A stretch of DNA of 5,550 nucleotides from Clostridium sp. CAG:567 (GTDB lineage Bacteria > Bacillota > Clostridia > TANB77 > CAG-508): the NCBI GenBank assembly GCA_000437855.1, contig FR902195.1, positions 17,782-23,331 on the forward strand, written 5' to 3'. The notes under the pieces were generated by a model that was given only the letters and a program-made list of their open reading frames with translations, was not told where the DNA came from and did not search any database. Both the position numbers and the translations under genes were made by a program. Position 1 is the stretch's first letter; each line of letters starts with the position of its first letter. Shown here piece after piece: positions 1 to 5,550 of the stretch.

Positions 1-1357
1 ACTCTTCTCCATAACTTTTGTATGGATCTGATGAGTTTACATTATATCCGGTAACTCCTCCTGCTCCTGCTCCATATATGTTATTGGTAATAGTTCCTCC
101 TGTTATATTTATGGTTGCTGTTCCATAAAAATATGAATCACAAGTATTTCCTGTTGCATTTGGACTTCCAACAACATTCATATTTCTTCCTAAACATCCA
201 CCATATACTTCATTTACCGAGCCACCTGATATATTAATTGTGGTTGTTCCTAAAAATGTATTTTCTGGGTAGTCCCAATCACTTTCTCCCCACCAGCCAC
301 CTGAGCTTGGCCTTGTTGCCGAATCTCCAATACTACCTCCAAGTAAACGTCCGACAGAACCAGATTTTATATTTTCTGTAACTACTGAATAGTTATTTCC
401 ACATGCTGAACCACCTACTAATAGGTTTACATCATAGTCATATTTACTAGCTGTTGTGCTGTTTTGTATATCTACTGTTATAGAAACTTTAAATGAATCA
501 TCCATTGAAGAACCCATAAAATCGTGTGATGTCGTTTGTCCTTGTCCTGATGAAGTTCCTGGAGTTCCGCCCAAAACAATTCTTCCATAACTTCCACTTT
601 TTATTATTATTTCTGAGTTATTATTTGGTAATCTAGTTCTATTATATTGATACCATCCCGCAAACAAGTGAAATCCAGGTGCATTACTTCCTAGTAAACC
701 TTGGTTTGAACTTGCATTGGTATAATTATCCATAGTTACTTGTTCTCCAATAGTGAAACTATGTCCTTGGCATATTAAGTACATATATCCATTTCCACCA
801 TTAAGAGTTAAGTACATAAATGTAGTATCTTCTGTTAAATATCTAAAATAATAATAGCTTGAACCATTACTTCCAAATCTCCAAACTGCATTATAGTCTA
901 CTCCTGCATACTTTCCAGTTATAGTTACTTTTTTTGCATAGGTTGTTGAAGTTTGTGAATTATAAAAACTCAAACTGGTATCTGTATAATTTCCCATCAT
1001 AACAATTATATTTTCATTTCTTGTTCCTGATGAATTTAATTTTGAATATGCTGTTTGTAGATTTTGCACTGGAGTTTGTGGTGTATAACCATCATTATAA
1101 TTACTTCCATTTTGATAATCTACATATACAACAATTCTGTCTCCATAAGTAAAACTATTTTCTGCTGATAATAAACTATTTACATTATTTGTTGCAACAA
1201 GTCTATAATCCATTCCTTTTTCTAGATTTTCTAATGTCAAACTTGTTTGACCTTCGATTTTTTCTAAAGAACCACCTGCCAAATCTTGTGTATACCATTG
1301 ATATGTATAATCTGCTAAATCAACATAAGGTAAGGCTGTTCCGTGTAAGTCTTGCTG
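1..1357 (-). CDS. Surface protein, continuation in the shifted frame (Ig-like domain end and beta-helix region), runs off the left edge
   Basis: This is an open frame of about 450 codons with no stop down to position 1 and no credible start of its own. The first ATG, at 1213, has AAAAGG immediately against it, with no room for ribosome spacing. I read it as the direct continuation of the surface protein that starts at 3701. It opens with the rest of an Ig-like domain (YTYQWYTQDLAGGSLEKIEG, then TSLTLENLEKGMDYRLVATNN, about 1290-1184). Next, at 1132-1035, is VVYVDYQNGSNYNDGYTPQT followed by PVQNLQTAYSKL, the typical entry of right-handed beta-helix surface proteins of the DUF1565-like type. 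Beta-strand-rich sequence follows, with many Asn, Thr, Ser, Gly and Tyr, and four recurring Gly-Gly units at 616-65. The C-terminus, including any LPXTG or other anchor, is outside the window. Role: extracellular adhesin-like stalk or passenger, exported with the N-terminal part. If the frame break is genuine, this half would not be translated. Confidence 0.8.
65..616 (-). repeat. Four beta-helix repeat units of about 20 residues in the surface protein
   Basis: Four protein-level units share the pattern x-I-x-I-(K/S/T)-(S/G)-G-(S/T)-x3-(I/V/L)-x-G-G: SEIIIKSGSYGRIVLGGTPG (616-557), VTENIKSGSVGRLLGGSIGD (382-323), TTINISGGSVNEVYGGCLGR (about 247-188) and ATINITGGTITNNIYGAGAG (about 118-59). 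The last two are preceded by G-T and are closest in sequence, about 126 nt apart. This motif is familiar from parallel beta-helix adhesins of gut bacteria, where each unit would make one turn of the solenoid. The series probably continues past the left edge. Confidence 0.65.
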
Positions 1358-3701
1358 TTACTTTATCATTATTGTTGTCTATATCAAATTCTATTTCTAT
1401 TGTAAGTCTTGGAATAGCGAAAGCTGCTACACTGTAATATTTTCCATCATATACTAGTACTTCAATATTATATTCACTTTCCCAGCTCATCTCTTTTGTA
1501 ATGCTGTCACCTGTCAAACTCTCATCTATTACATCATTTATATACCATTTATAAGTTAAGTTACTGCTATATTGGTTATCTGTAATTACTTTATATGTTG
1601 GTGCATTACTATCATCAATACTTGTATTGAATCTTTTTATAAATGAAAATGTTCCATTAGTATATTTCCATTTTAAATAATCACTACCTGCATAATTATT
1701 AAATGTTGATAGCATTGTAGATATATCACTTTGATAAATTCCTTTGTTTACACCTTGTACATATCCTATGTTATTAGTAGTATTACTTCTTCTTTGGTTT
1801 GATGTTCCTGATGTGACACTTTGTGTAAAATATGTTCCTTTAGCTGAATAACTATTAAAATAACTATCCATAGTTAAGTTTCCAGCGTCATTACCATTCC
1901 ATAAAGTTGCGAAATTATATGTTGATGTGTATGCTGTGCTGTTTCTTAAATATCCAAATATTGGACCTATAAATCCATTACCATTTATACTTCCTACATA
2001 TAGACAGTTTGATGGCCATACTGGTTGAGAGCGGATTATTCCAACAATACCGCCTATTGCATATTGACCTGCATTTGACAATGTGTTATTTCGCAAAGTT
2101 GCATCAATTGCTATTTCTACATCTGCAAAACAATTCTCTATAGAATATCTTTGTCCTGCTCCTGGGTCTGTTTCACTTGAACTAGTGTTAGAAACATAAC
2201 CTGCTATTCCTCCTACAGCAAATTGATAGCTTGAGTTTCTAATTGTAATAGTGTTTGTGTCATCTATTGTACAATTTTTGACTATATTGTTTACTATTGC
2301 AGTATTTTTATATACAGTTCCTGCAACTATTCCTATATGATAACCTTTGGTAGTATTGTTATTTCTTGTTGTTCCTCTAGCTGTTATGCTTATTTGTATA
2401 CTATCAAATTCCACATTTTTTATAGTACAAGTACTATTTCCACCACCTACACTTCCAAAAAATCCATAAGACGTTACGCTTGTGGCTAATGCAGAAATTG
2501 TTATTTGAATATTTGAAATAATGTGCCCAGCCCCGTCAAAAGTTCCTCTAAACGAGTTAGTGTTGTTTCCTATTGGCATCCATGCCATTGAATTTAAATC
2601 TATATCTGTTGTTAATTGAAAAAATGTATTTTCATAGGTTGTCCCATTATTTACTTGATCTCTTAAATATGCTAATTCTTTTGCATTTGTTATTAGATAT
2701 GGATTTGCTTGTGTTCCATCTCCATATTTAAATCCTGTTGCTACTGTTCCATCCCATGTACTTTTTTCTGCTGAAAGCACTGCTGCTGTTCTTGCATATG
2801 TTGCTATATTAGCTAAGCTCATTGTTTCGTCTAAAAGTACTGCATATATTGAAAAAGTATTTGTATTAAATAAAATGCTATTACCATTTATTTCAGTCTT
2901 TTTTATTTCTTCAGTTTTATTGTTTTCATCTATATGTATAATTTTGTACTTTTGATTATTGTCATCTATACTATCAATTCCAAGTATAGTTACTTGTATA
3001 TCTTCATCAAGTGTATTAGGTTCATATTTTTTTCCGTCAGATACAATTTTTATATCATAAGCAACTTTTAAAGATACACTCTTATTTATATAATCTTTTA
3101 GCTGTTCTTTTATATCATCTTCTGTTTTTACTTCAACACTAAGTGTAGCATTTTGAGGCATATAACCTTTTACAGTCACTTGATTATTTTCTATTACTTC
3201 TGTTATTTTTGTATTATATAATAAATCTCCATCTTTTTCCTTTGTATCAAATTTTGCATTTAAACTTATTTTTGCATTTTCTAATTCTGCCTCTGTTAAA
3301 TATACTTTATCTCCTGGTTTTTTTGATGTTATTTTAACTTCATTATTATTTTCAACAGCTGTGTTTTTATTATCAGCTTCAGTTTTTTCCTCTTCGTTTT
3401 GTATCGAATTTTCTGTTTTATTAGTGTCATTAGTATTTGAATTTTTAGTATCAAAAGTATAGCTAATAATCTGTTTGTTTCCTACTTCTTCCGGTAAAGT
3501 TATATAATATCCACTTTCTCCTGAATCAGTTGCATTTAGTTCAATAGTTTGTATTTCTAAATTTCCTGAAGTATCTTTTATGCTTACCTGTATTTCCTTC
3601 ACCTTTTCAGCTCTTGAAAAACTAAATGCTAGAATCTCTATTATTAGCATAATTATTAACAATATTATTATCGTAATTTTCCTTTTGTTTATTTTTCTCA
3701 T
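1320..3701 (-). CDS. Large secreted surface protein, N-terminal part (GLUG-like repeats, Ig-like domains); frame broken near its end
   Basis: This frame gives 793 residues, but it is only the first part of a larger protein. Residues 1-10 are basic (MRKINKRKIT) and 11-28 form a long hydrophobic segment, so it is exported by Sec; cleavage near SRA-EK (about residue 31) is plausible. Residues 85-125 are an Asn/Thr/Glu/Lys-rich linker. Residues about 160-290 look like a module common at the N-terminus of Firmicutes surface proteins, with VTVKGYMPQNATLSV, AYDIKIV, IIHID and closing FSIYAVLL. At 327-400, GDGTQANPYLIT, QLTTDIDLN, WMPIG and FRGTFDGAGHIISN form the classic entry to GLUG-type beta-solenoids. 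GLUG-like units follow at 412-598. Residues about 697-762 resemble an Ig-like domain (LTYKWY ... YNIEVLVYDGKYYS), and a second one begins at about 765. The last residues (about 786-793, RNSLTLC or a little more) are probably out-of-frame noise, because the same domain continues in another frame. It is likely an adhesin or matrix-type protein; ligand unknown. The start has a GGAGAG site. Confidence 0.85.
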   Translation of the reverse strand: MRKINKRKITIIILLIIMLIIEILAFSFSRAEKVKEIQVSIKDTSGNLEIQTIELNATDSGESGYYITLPEEVGNKQIISYTFDTKNSNTNDTNKTENSIQNEEEKTEADNKNTAVENNNEVKITSKKPGDKVYLTEAELENAKISLNAKFDTKEKDGDLLYNTKITEVIENNQVTVKGYMPQNATLSVEVKTEDDIKEQLKDYINKSVSLKVAYDIKIVSDGKKYEPNTLDEDIQVTILGIDSIDDNNQKYKIIHIDENNKTEEIKKTEINGNSILFNTNTFSIYAVLLDETMSLANIATYARTAAVLSAEKSTWDGTVATGFKYGDGTQANPYLITNAKELAYLRDQVNNGTTYENTFFQLTTDIDLNSMAWMPIGNNTNSFRGTFDGAGHIISNIQITISALATSVTSYGFFGSVGGGNSTCTIKNVEFDSIQISITARGTTRNNNTTKGYHIGIVAGTVYKNTAIVNNIVKNCTIDDTNTITIRNSSYQFAVGGIAGYVSNTSSSETDPGAGQRYSIENCFADVEIAIDATLRNNTLSNAGQYAIGGIVGIIRSQPVWPSNCLYVGSINGNGFIGPIFGYLRNSTAYTSTYNFATLWNGNDAGNLTMDSYFNSYSAKGTYFTQSVTSGTSNQRRSNTTNNIGYVQGVNKGIYQSDISTMLSTFNNYAGSDYLKWKYTNGTFSFIKRFNTSIDDSNAPTYKVITDNQYSSNLTYKWYINDVIDESLTGDSITKEMSWESEYNIEVLVYDGKYYSVAAFAIPRLTIEIEFDIDNNNDKVTARLTRNSLTLC
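1323..1357 (-). other. Frame break joining the two parts of the surface protein
   Basis: The first frame stops at TGA 1322-1320. The frame one base further along is closed upstream by TAA at 1360-1358 but open from 1357 to the window edge. The protein therefore changes frame within these 35 nt, equivalent to one extra base. Both sides belong to one Ig-like domain: upstream PRLTIEIEFDIDNNNDKVTA, downstream TALPYVDLADYTYQWY, which parallels the LTYKWY of the preceding Ig-like domain. In-frame CGG is not used anywhere else in the window's genes, so the extra base probably lies before the CGG at 1343-1341. Dropping one base in CTTAC (1349-1345) would give RLHGTALPYVD. The cause may be an assembly error, a real mutation or, less likely, recoding. 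Confidence 0.8.
1908..2471 (-). repeat. Block of five GLUG-like repeat units within the surface protein
   Basis: Degenerate protein repeats, each pairing a Gly-rich turn such as GGIAG or GGIVG with a later beta strand ending in an Asn-Cys or Lys-Asn stretch. The units are at residues 412-437 (YGFFGSVGG ... IKNVEFDSIQI), 455-479 (HIGIVAGTV ... VKNCTI), 495-530 (AVGGIAGYV ... IENCFADVEI), 548-572 (AIGGIVGII ... SNCLYVGSI) and 577-598 (FIGPIFGYL ... YNFA). This matches the GLUG pattern known in bacterial surface proteins and IgA-peptidase-type proteins. It implies a right-handed beta-solenoid stalk. The repeats are seen only at protein level; the DNA is diverged. Confidence 0.7.
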
Positions 3702-3705
3702 TTAT

Positions 3706-3711
3706 CTCTCC
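3706..3711 (-). promoter_or_regulatory. Ribosome binding site of the surface-protein gene
   Basis: GGAGAG on the minus strand ends 4 nt before the ATG at 3701; counted from its GGAG core the spacing is 6 nt. It occupies most of the 14-nt gap after the TAA of the 520-residue gene, leaving no room for a terminator or promoter, so the surface protein is read from the same transcript. Confidence 0.75.
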
Positions 3712-3715
3712 GTTA

Positions 3716-5278
3716 TTACTTACCTAATATCTTTTTAAACTCATATATTCCTTCAATTTCATCTACACTTAAATTATTTTTTTGTAGATTATCATACATT
3801 TTTATTGTTTCTATTGTTGAAATTAAGCTATCCAAATTTTCTTCTTCTAATTCTTCTTTTTCTATATTTATGTTTAATAATTGATACCTGTCTTTTATAA
3901 CTATTGCTAAGTCCTTCGTGTCTGTCATTGTGATATTATTAAGCATTGTATAATATGGCCATCTTACAAATTCTCTAAGTTCATCAATAAATAAATTTAT
4001 TTCTTCATCTGTTGCATCTACAAATTCCTCTCTTGCACATCGATATAAAAAGCTGTAAAATGAGCTTGCAACTTTTAAAACATCTAGTAGTGTTGAATTT
4101 TCATCAAGTTCACTATAGATTTTATTATTTATTTTGTTTTTTTCTAAATCTGTATATTTATCTTTTAGTTCCAATATTAAATTGTTAGCTTCAACAACAT
4201 ATTTGTCATTAGATTTTACTAATATTCCATGTCCATTTATTTTATTGTTTATTTTAAATAATTTGCTTTCTTTTGTGTTAAGTTCTTTTTTGCTTTGGGC
4301 ATATAAGTTTTTATTTTGTTCTTTATTCTTGTACTCCTCTTTAATTGCGTCTATTATAAACTTATATTTTAAATAGTTTTTGTATTCATACAAGCTGTTT
4401 GATAATTTTATTAATGCAGAGTTTATTTCTTTTCTTTTATCTTCGTTCATTTCTTGCAAATCTTCTTTAGAAATGAATTTCAAATAACTACTTTCAATTG
4501 ATGAAACTGAATAATCTTTTACCTTTAGATTTCCAGATAAAAAATTATTTATAATTATAGATTTATCTTCTTCTGTTTTATCTATCAAGCGCTTTTTTAA
4601 TTCAATATATCTATTTAATATTGCTTCTTTAGCAAAATTTTTTATTAACATTTCTTTTTGTTTATTATAATATTTGTCTATATATTTTTCATTTTTTAGA
4701 TATAAATAGATAATGTTTAATTTTATGTGCACAATTATATCAGGACATTTCCAATAAATCTCTTCAAATTTACTTTTTATTCTCTTTGAATTTATATTCT
4801 CATTTTCTAATTCTTGTAAAAAAACATTTATATACTCATTAACATATTTACTATATGTAAAATCTTTTAATGTTAATTTAATTCCAACCTCTTCAAATTT
4901 TTTTATGCAGTATAATATTGTATCATTAACTATTTCCAAATTCTTTTTATAATAAAAATTTAAATTGTAAAGTATTCTATCTAAATCCATTTTCTCATAA
5001 GAAGTATCTATATCATTTAATAAATATATAACACCTTCTGTATTTTTAATTTCATCCTCTAGATTTAGTAATTCTTCGCTCTTTTCTATTTCATTAATCT
5101 TAGAAATTCTTTGCTTCATTTCCTCAATTATTTCATTTTCAAGTTTTTGGTAAGTTGTTTTATAAGTACTTACTTTTTTTAAATATGCATTAATATTTTT
5201 CTCATTATTTCTTGGAAGAGTTGAAAGAGCCTCTTTATCAACACTTATTTTATTAGTAATATTACTTAAATTAATCAT
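3716..5278 (-). CDS. Cytoplasmic helix-rich protein of unknown function, 520 residues
   Basis: I do not recognise this protein. It has no signal peptide, no convincing membrane segment, and no nucleotide-binding P-loop or other catalytic motif that I can see. It is rich in Lys, Glu, Asn, Ile and Leu and looks almost wholly alpha-helical. Coiled-coil-like stretches lie at about residues 40-85, 200-240, 270-345 and 365-390. More distinctive, possibly conserved parts are EEIYWKCPDIIVH (172-184), the short Gly-containing turn KINGHGILVK (346-355) and the C-terminal block with ASSFYSFLYRCAREEFVD (404-421) and LREFVRWPYYTMLNN (434-448). These aromatic-rich segments look like packed helical bundle rather than free coiled coil. 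The start is set by a GAGGG site 7 nt upstream. The gene overlaps the 41-residue gene by 4 nt and ends 14 nt before the surface-protein gene, so the three are almost certainly cotranscribed. A dedicated accessory role for the exported protein (chaperone, secretion or assembly factor) is inference from position only. A structural or regulatory coiled-coil protein is equally possible. Confidence 0.85.
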   Translation of the reverse strand: MINLSNITNKISVDKEALSTLPRNNEKNINAYLKKVSTYKTTYQKLENEIIEEMKQRISKINEIEKSEELLNLEDEIKNTEGVIYLLNDIDTSYEKMDLDRILYNLNFYYKKNLEIVNDTILYCIKKFEEVGIKLTLKDFTYSKYVNEYINVFLQELENENINSKRIKSKFEEIYWKCPDIIVHIKLNIIYLYLKNEKYIDKYYNKQKEMLIKNFAKEAILNRYIELKKRLIDKTEEDKSIIINNFLSGNLKVKDYSVSSIESSYLKFISKEDLQEMNEDKRKEINSALIKLSNSLYEYKNYLKYKFIIDAIKEEYKNKEQNKNLYAQSKKELNTKESKLFKINNKINGHGILVKSNDKYVVEANNLILELKDKYTDLEKNKINNKIYSELDENSTLLDVLKVASSFYSFLYRCAREEFVDATDEEINLFIDELREFVRWPYYTMLNNITMTDTKDLAIVIKDRYQLLNINIEKEELEEENLDSLISTIETIKMYDNLQKNNLSVDEIEGIYEFKKILGK

Positions 5279-5400
5279 TTATCATCCCTCATTTTCTCTG
5301 TATTTTTTTCTTCTTTTTCAAGAATTTTCATAAATTCTTCTATTTTTTTATATGTTTCAAATAGTTCTTTAGATGATAAATTTTCGAATTTATTTTCCAT
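5275..5400 (-). CDS. Small charged helical protein, 41 residues, function unknown
   Basis: The frame runs from ATG at 5400 to TGA at 5277-5275 and encodes 41 residues. I do not recognise a family. The product is strongly charged and rich in Lys and Glu, starting MENKFENLSSKEL and ending EKMRDDK. It has a central stretch around residues 10-35 that would form an amphipathic helix, with Leu, Phe, Ile and Met spaced in heptad-like fashion. There is no signal peptide or membrane segment, so it should be cytoplasmic. An in-frame TAA lies shortly upstream with no start codon between, so the ATG at 5400 is the only possible start. The strongest evidence that it is real is the ATGA overlap with the next gene (stop TGA inside the start region of the 520-residue protein) and the next gene's ribosome binding site lying inside its last codons. 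This layout implies translational coupling and a shared role with the 520-residue protein. The length is short enough that chance remains possible. Confidence 0.65.
   Translation of the reverse strand: MENKFENLSSKELFETYKKIEEFMKILEKEEKNTEKMRDDK
5286..5290 (-). promoter_or_regulatory. Ribosome binding site of the 520-residue gene
   Basis: GAGGG on the minus strand lies 7 nt before the ATG at 5278, an ideal arrangement. It is embedded in the final codons of the upstream 41-residue gene, which supports coupled translation and fixes the start of the larger protein. Confidence 0.8.
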
Positions 5401-5411
5401 GTTTTCTTTTG

Positions 5412-5418
5412 TTCCTTT
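5412..5418 (-). promoter_or_regulatory. Ribosome binding site of the small first gene
   Basis: The minus strand reads AAAGGAA here, 11 nt before the ATG at 5400. The spacing is somewhat long but usable. It is the only purine-rich Shine-Dalgarno core in the leader, and it favours the 5400 start over two other ATGs at 5435 and 5446 that lie upstream of it. Confidence 0.5.
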
Positions 5419-5460
5419 CTTTTCTTATACTGCATTTTTCGCCCATTATTATTCGTTGTG

Positions 5461-5490
5461 ATTATATCATATCATTATTTAATAAGTAAA
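5461..5490 (-). promoter_or_regulatory. Extended -10 sigma-A-type promoter of the three-gene operon
   Basis: Reading the minus strand, a perfect TATAAT lies at 5466-5461. It is preceded by TGA at 5469-5467, which makes a TGn extended -10 element. A weaker -35 candidate, TTTACT (5490-5485, four of six matches to TTGACA), sits 18 nt upstream. Transcription would start near 5456-5453, giving a leader of about 54 nt before the first ATG at 5400. The sequence above the -35 is A/T tracts, including nine A's on the plus strand at 5498-5506, which would suit an UP element. This is the only convincing promoter in the window, and it is placed to drive all three genes. Confidence 0.75.
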
Positions 5491-5522
5491 CAATTTCAAA
5501 AAAAAATAAACTTGAAAAATTG
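5491..5522. repeat. Imperfect AT-rich inverted repeat directly upstream of the -35 box
   Basis: The arms are CAATTTCAA (5491-5499) and TTGAAAAATTG (5512-5522), which match as inverted copies except for two extra A's in the right arm. The spacer is nearly all A/T. The repeat touches the -35 candidate, so it could be a regulator binding site, part of an UP element, or chance in AT-rich DNA. It has no GC-rich stem, so it is not a convincing terminator. Confidence 0.35.
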
Positions 5523-5550
5523 TATATTAGTCAATCATATGTCACACTTT

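Noticed and set aside
1..1213. Independent second gene starting at ATG 1213
   Set aside because: The purine stretch touches the ATG with no spacing, the open frame extends well upstream of it, and the Ig-like domain would be cut in half.
1189..1437. Plus-strand open frame of 82 codons with hydrophobic stretches
   Set aside because: It lies antisense to the surface protein across the frame break, and minus-strand domain similarity is clear on both sides of it. Hydrophobic content is expected when AT-rich coding DNA is read from the opposite strand, and I noted no ribosome binding site worth weighing against that.
4134..4376. Plus-strand open frame of 80 codons rich in Leu, Ser and Phe
   Set aside because: It is antisense to Lys/Glu/Asn-rich codons of the 520-residue gene, whose complements read as Phe, Leu and Ser. 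It is a shadow.
5340..5435. Alternative 31-codon minus-strand frame starting at ATG 5435, and an 18-codon one from 5446 to 5390
   Set aside because: Neither has a Shine-Dalgarno sequence before its ATG, both stop without coupling to the next gene, and the AAAGGAA site lies downstream of both starts.
5491..5522. Inverted repeat as a rho-independent terminator of an upstream gene
   Set aside because: The stem is almost entirely A/T with two unpaired bases and would be too weak; no gene end is visible in 5523-5550 to go with it.
1..5550. CRISPR array, tRNA or rRNA genes, insertion sequences or phase-variation homopolymers
   Set aside because: I saw no regularly spaced identical DNA repeats, no RNA gene signatures and no transposase, and the frame break has no slippage-prone tract. 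The A9 run at 5498-5506 is upstream of the promoter, not inside a gene.
1..5550. Use of TGA as tryptophan (mycoplasma-type code)
   Set aside because: Tryptophans are encoded by TGG throughout the read frames, long frames contain no in-frame TGA, and TGA ends the 41-residue gene at an ATGA overlap. Reading TGA 1322-1320 as Trp would leave the wrong frame and would not restore the domain.

Overview
The window is AT-rich, roughly 30% GC by eye. It uses TGG for tryptophan and TAA and TGA as stops, and it has purine-rich Shine-Dalgarno sites of the GGAG or GAGGG type. Together with a large signal-bearing surface protein built from Firmicutes-type modules, this points to a low-GC Gram-positive bacterium, most likely a gut-type Clostridia or related Bacillota. 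This is inference from style; no taxonomic marker gene is present.

Everything that looks real lies on the minus strand and reads as one operon from right to left. At the right edge, 5523-5550 shows nothing I can name. An AT-rich imperfect inverted repeat (5491-5522) abuts a strong extended -10 promoter (5461-5490). After a leader of about 54 nt comes a 41-codon small gene (5275-5400). Its stop overlaps the start of a 520-residue cytoplasmic, helix-rich protein of unknown function (3716-5278) in an ATGA junction. After 14 nt and a good ribosome binding site begins a very large secreted surface protein (start at 3701) that runs off the left edge.

The surface protein has a signal or membrane segment, a low-complexity linker, an N-terminal Firmicutes surface module, a GLUG-like beta-solenoid repeat block, two tandem Ig-like domains, and then a right-handed beta-helix-like region with recurring 20-residue units. 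The reading frame breaks once, between 1323 and 1357, inside the second Ig-like domain. The first frame stops at 1320, and the domain continues in a different frame that stays open to position 1. At least 1,230 residues of the intended protein lie in this window, and the C-terminal cell-wall anchor, if any, is beyond it. No stretch of more than 300 bases lacks coding sequence.

Working picture: one transcript makes a small charged helical protein, a large cytoplasmic helical protein and a giant adhesin-like surface protein. The tight coupling suggests that the two cytoplasmic proteins serve the surface protein, for example in its export, folding or regulation. That role is inferred only from gene order. 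The frame break is either a sequencing or assembly error, a real inactivating mutation, or, least likely, a recoding site.
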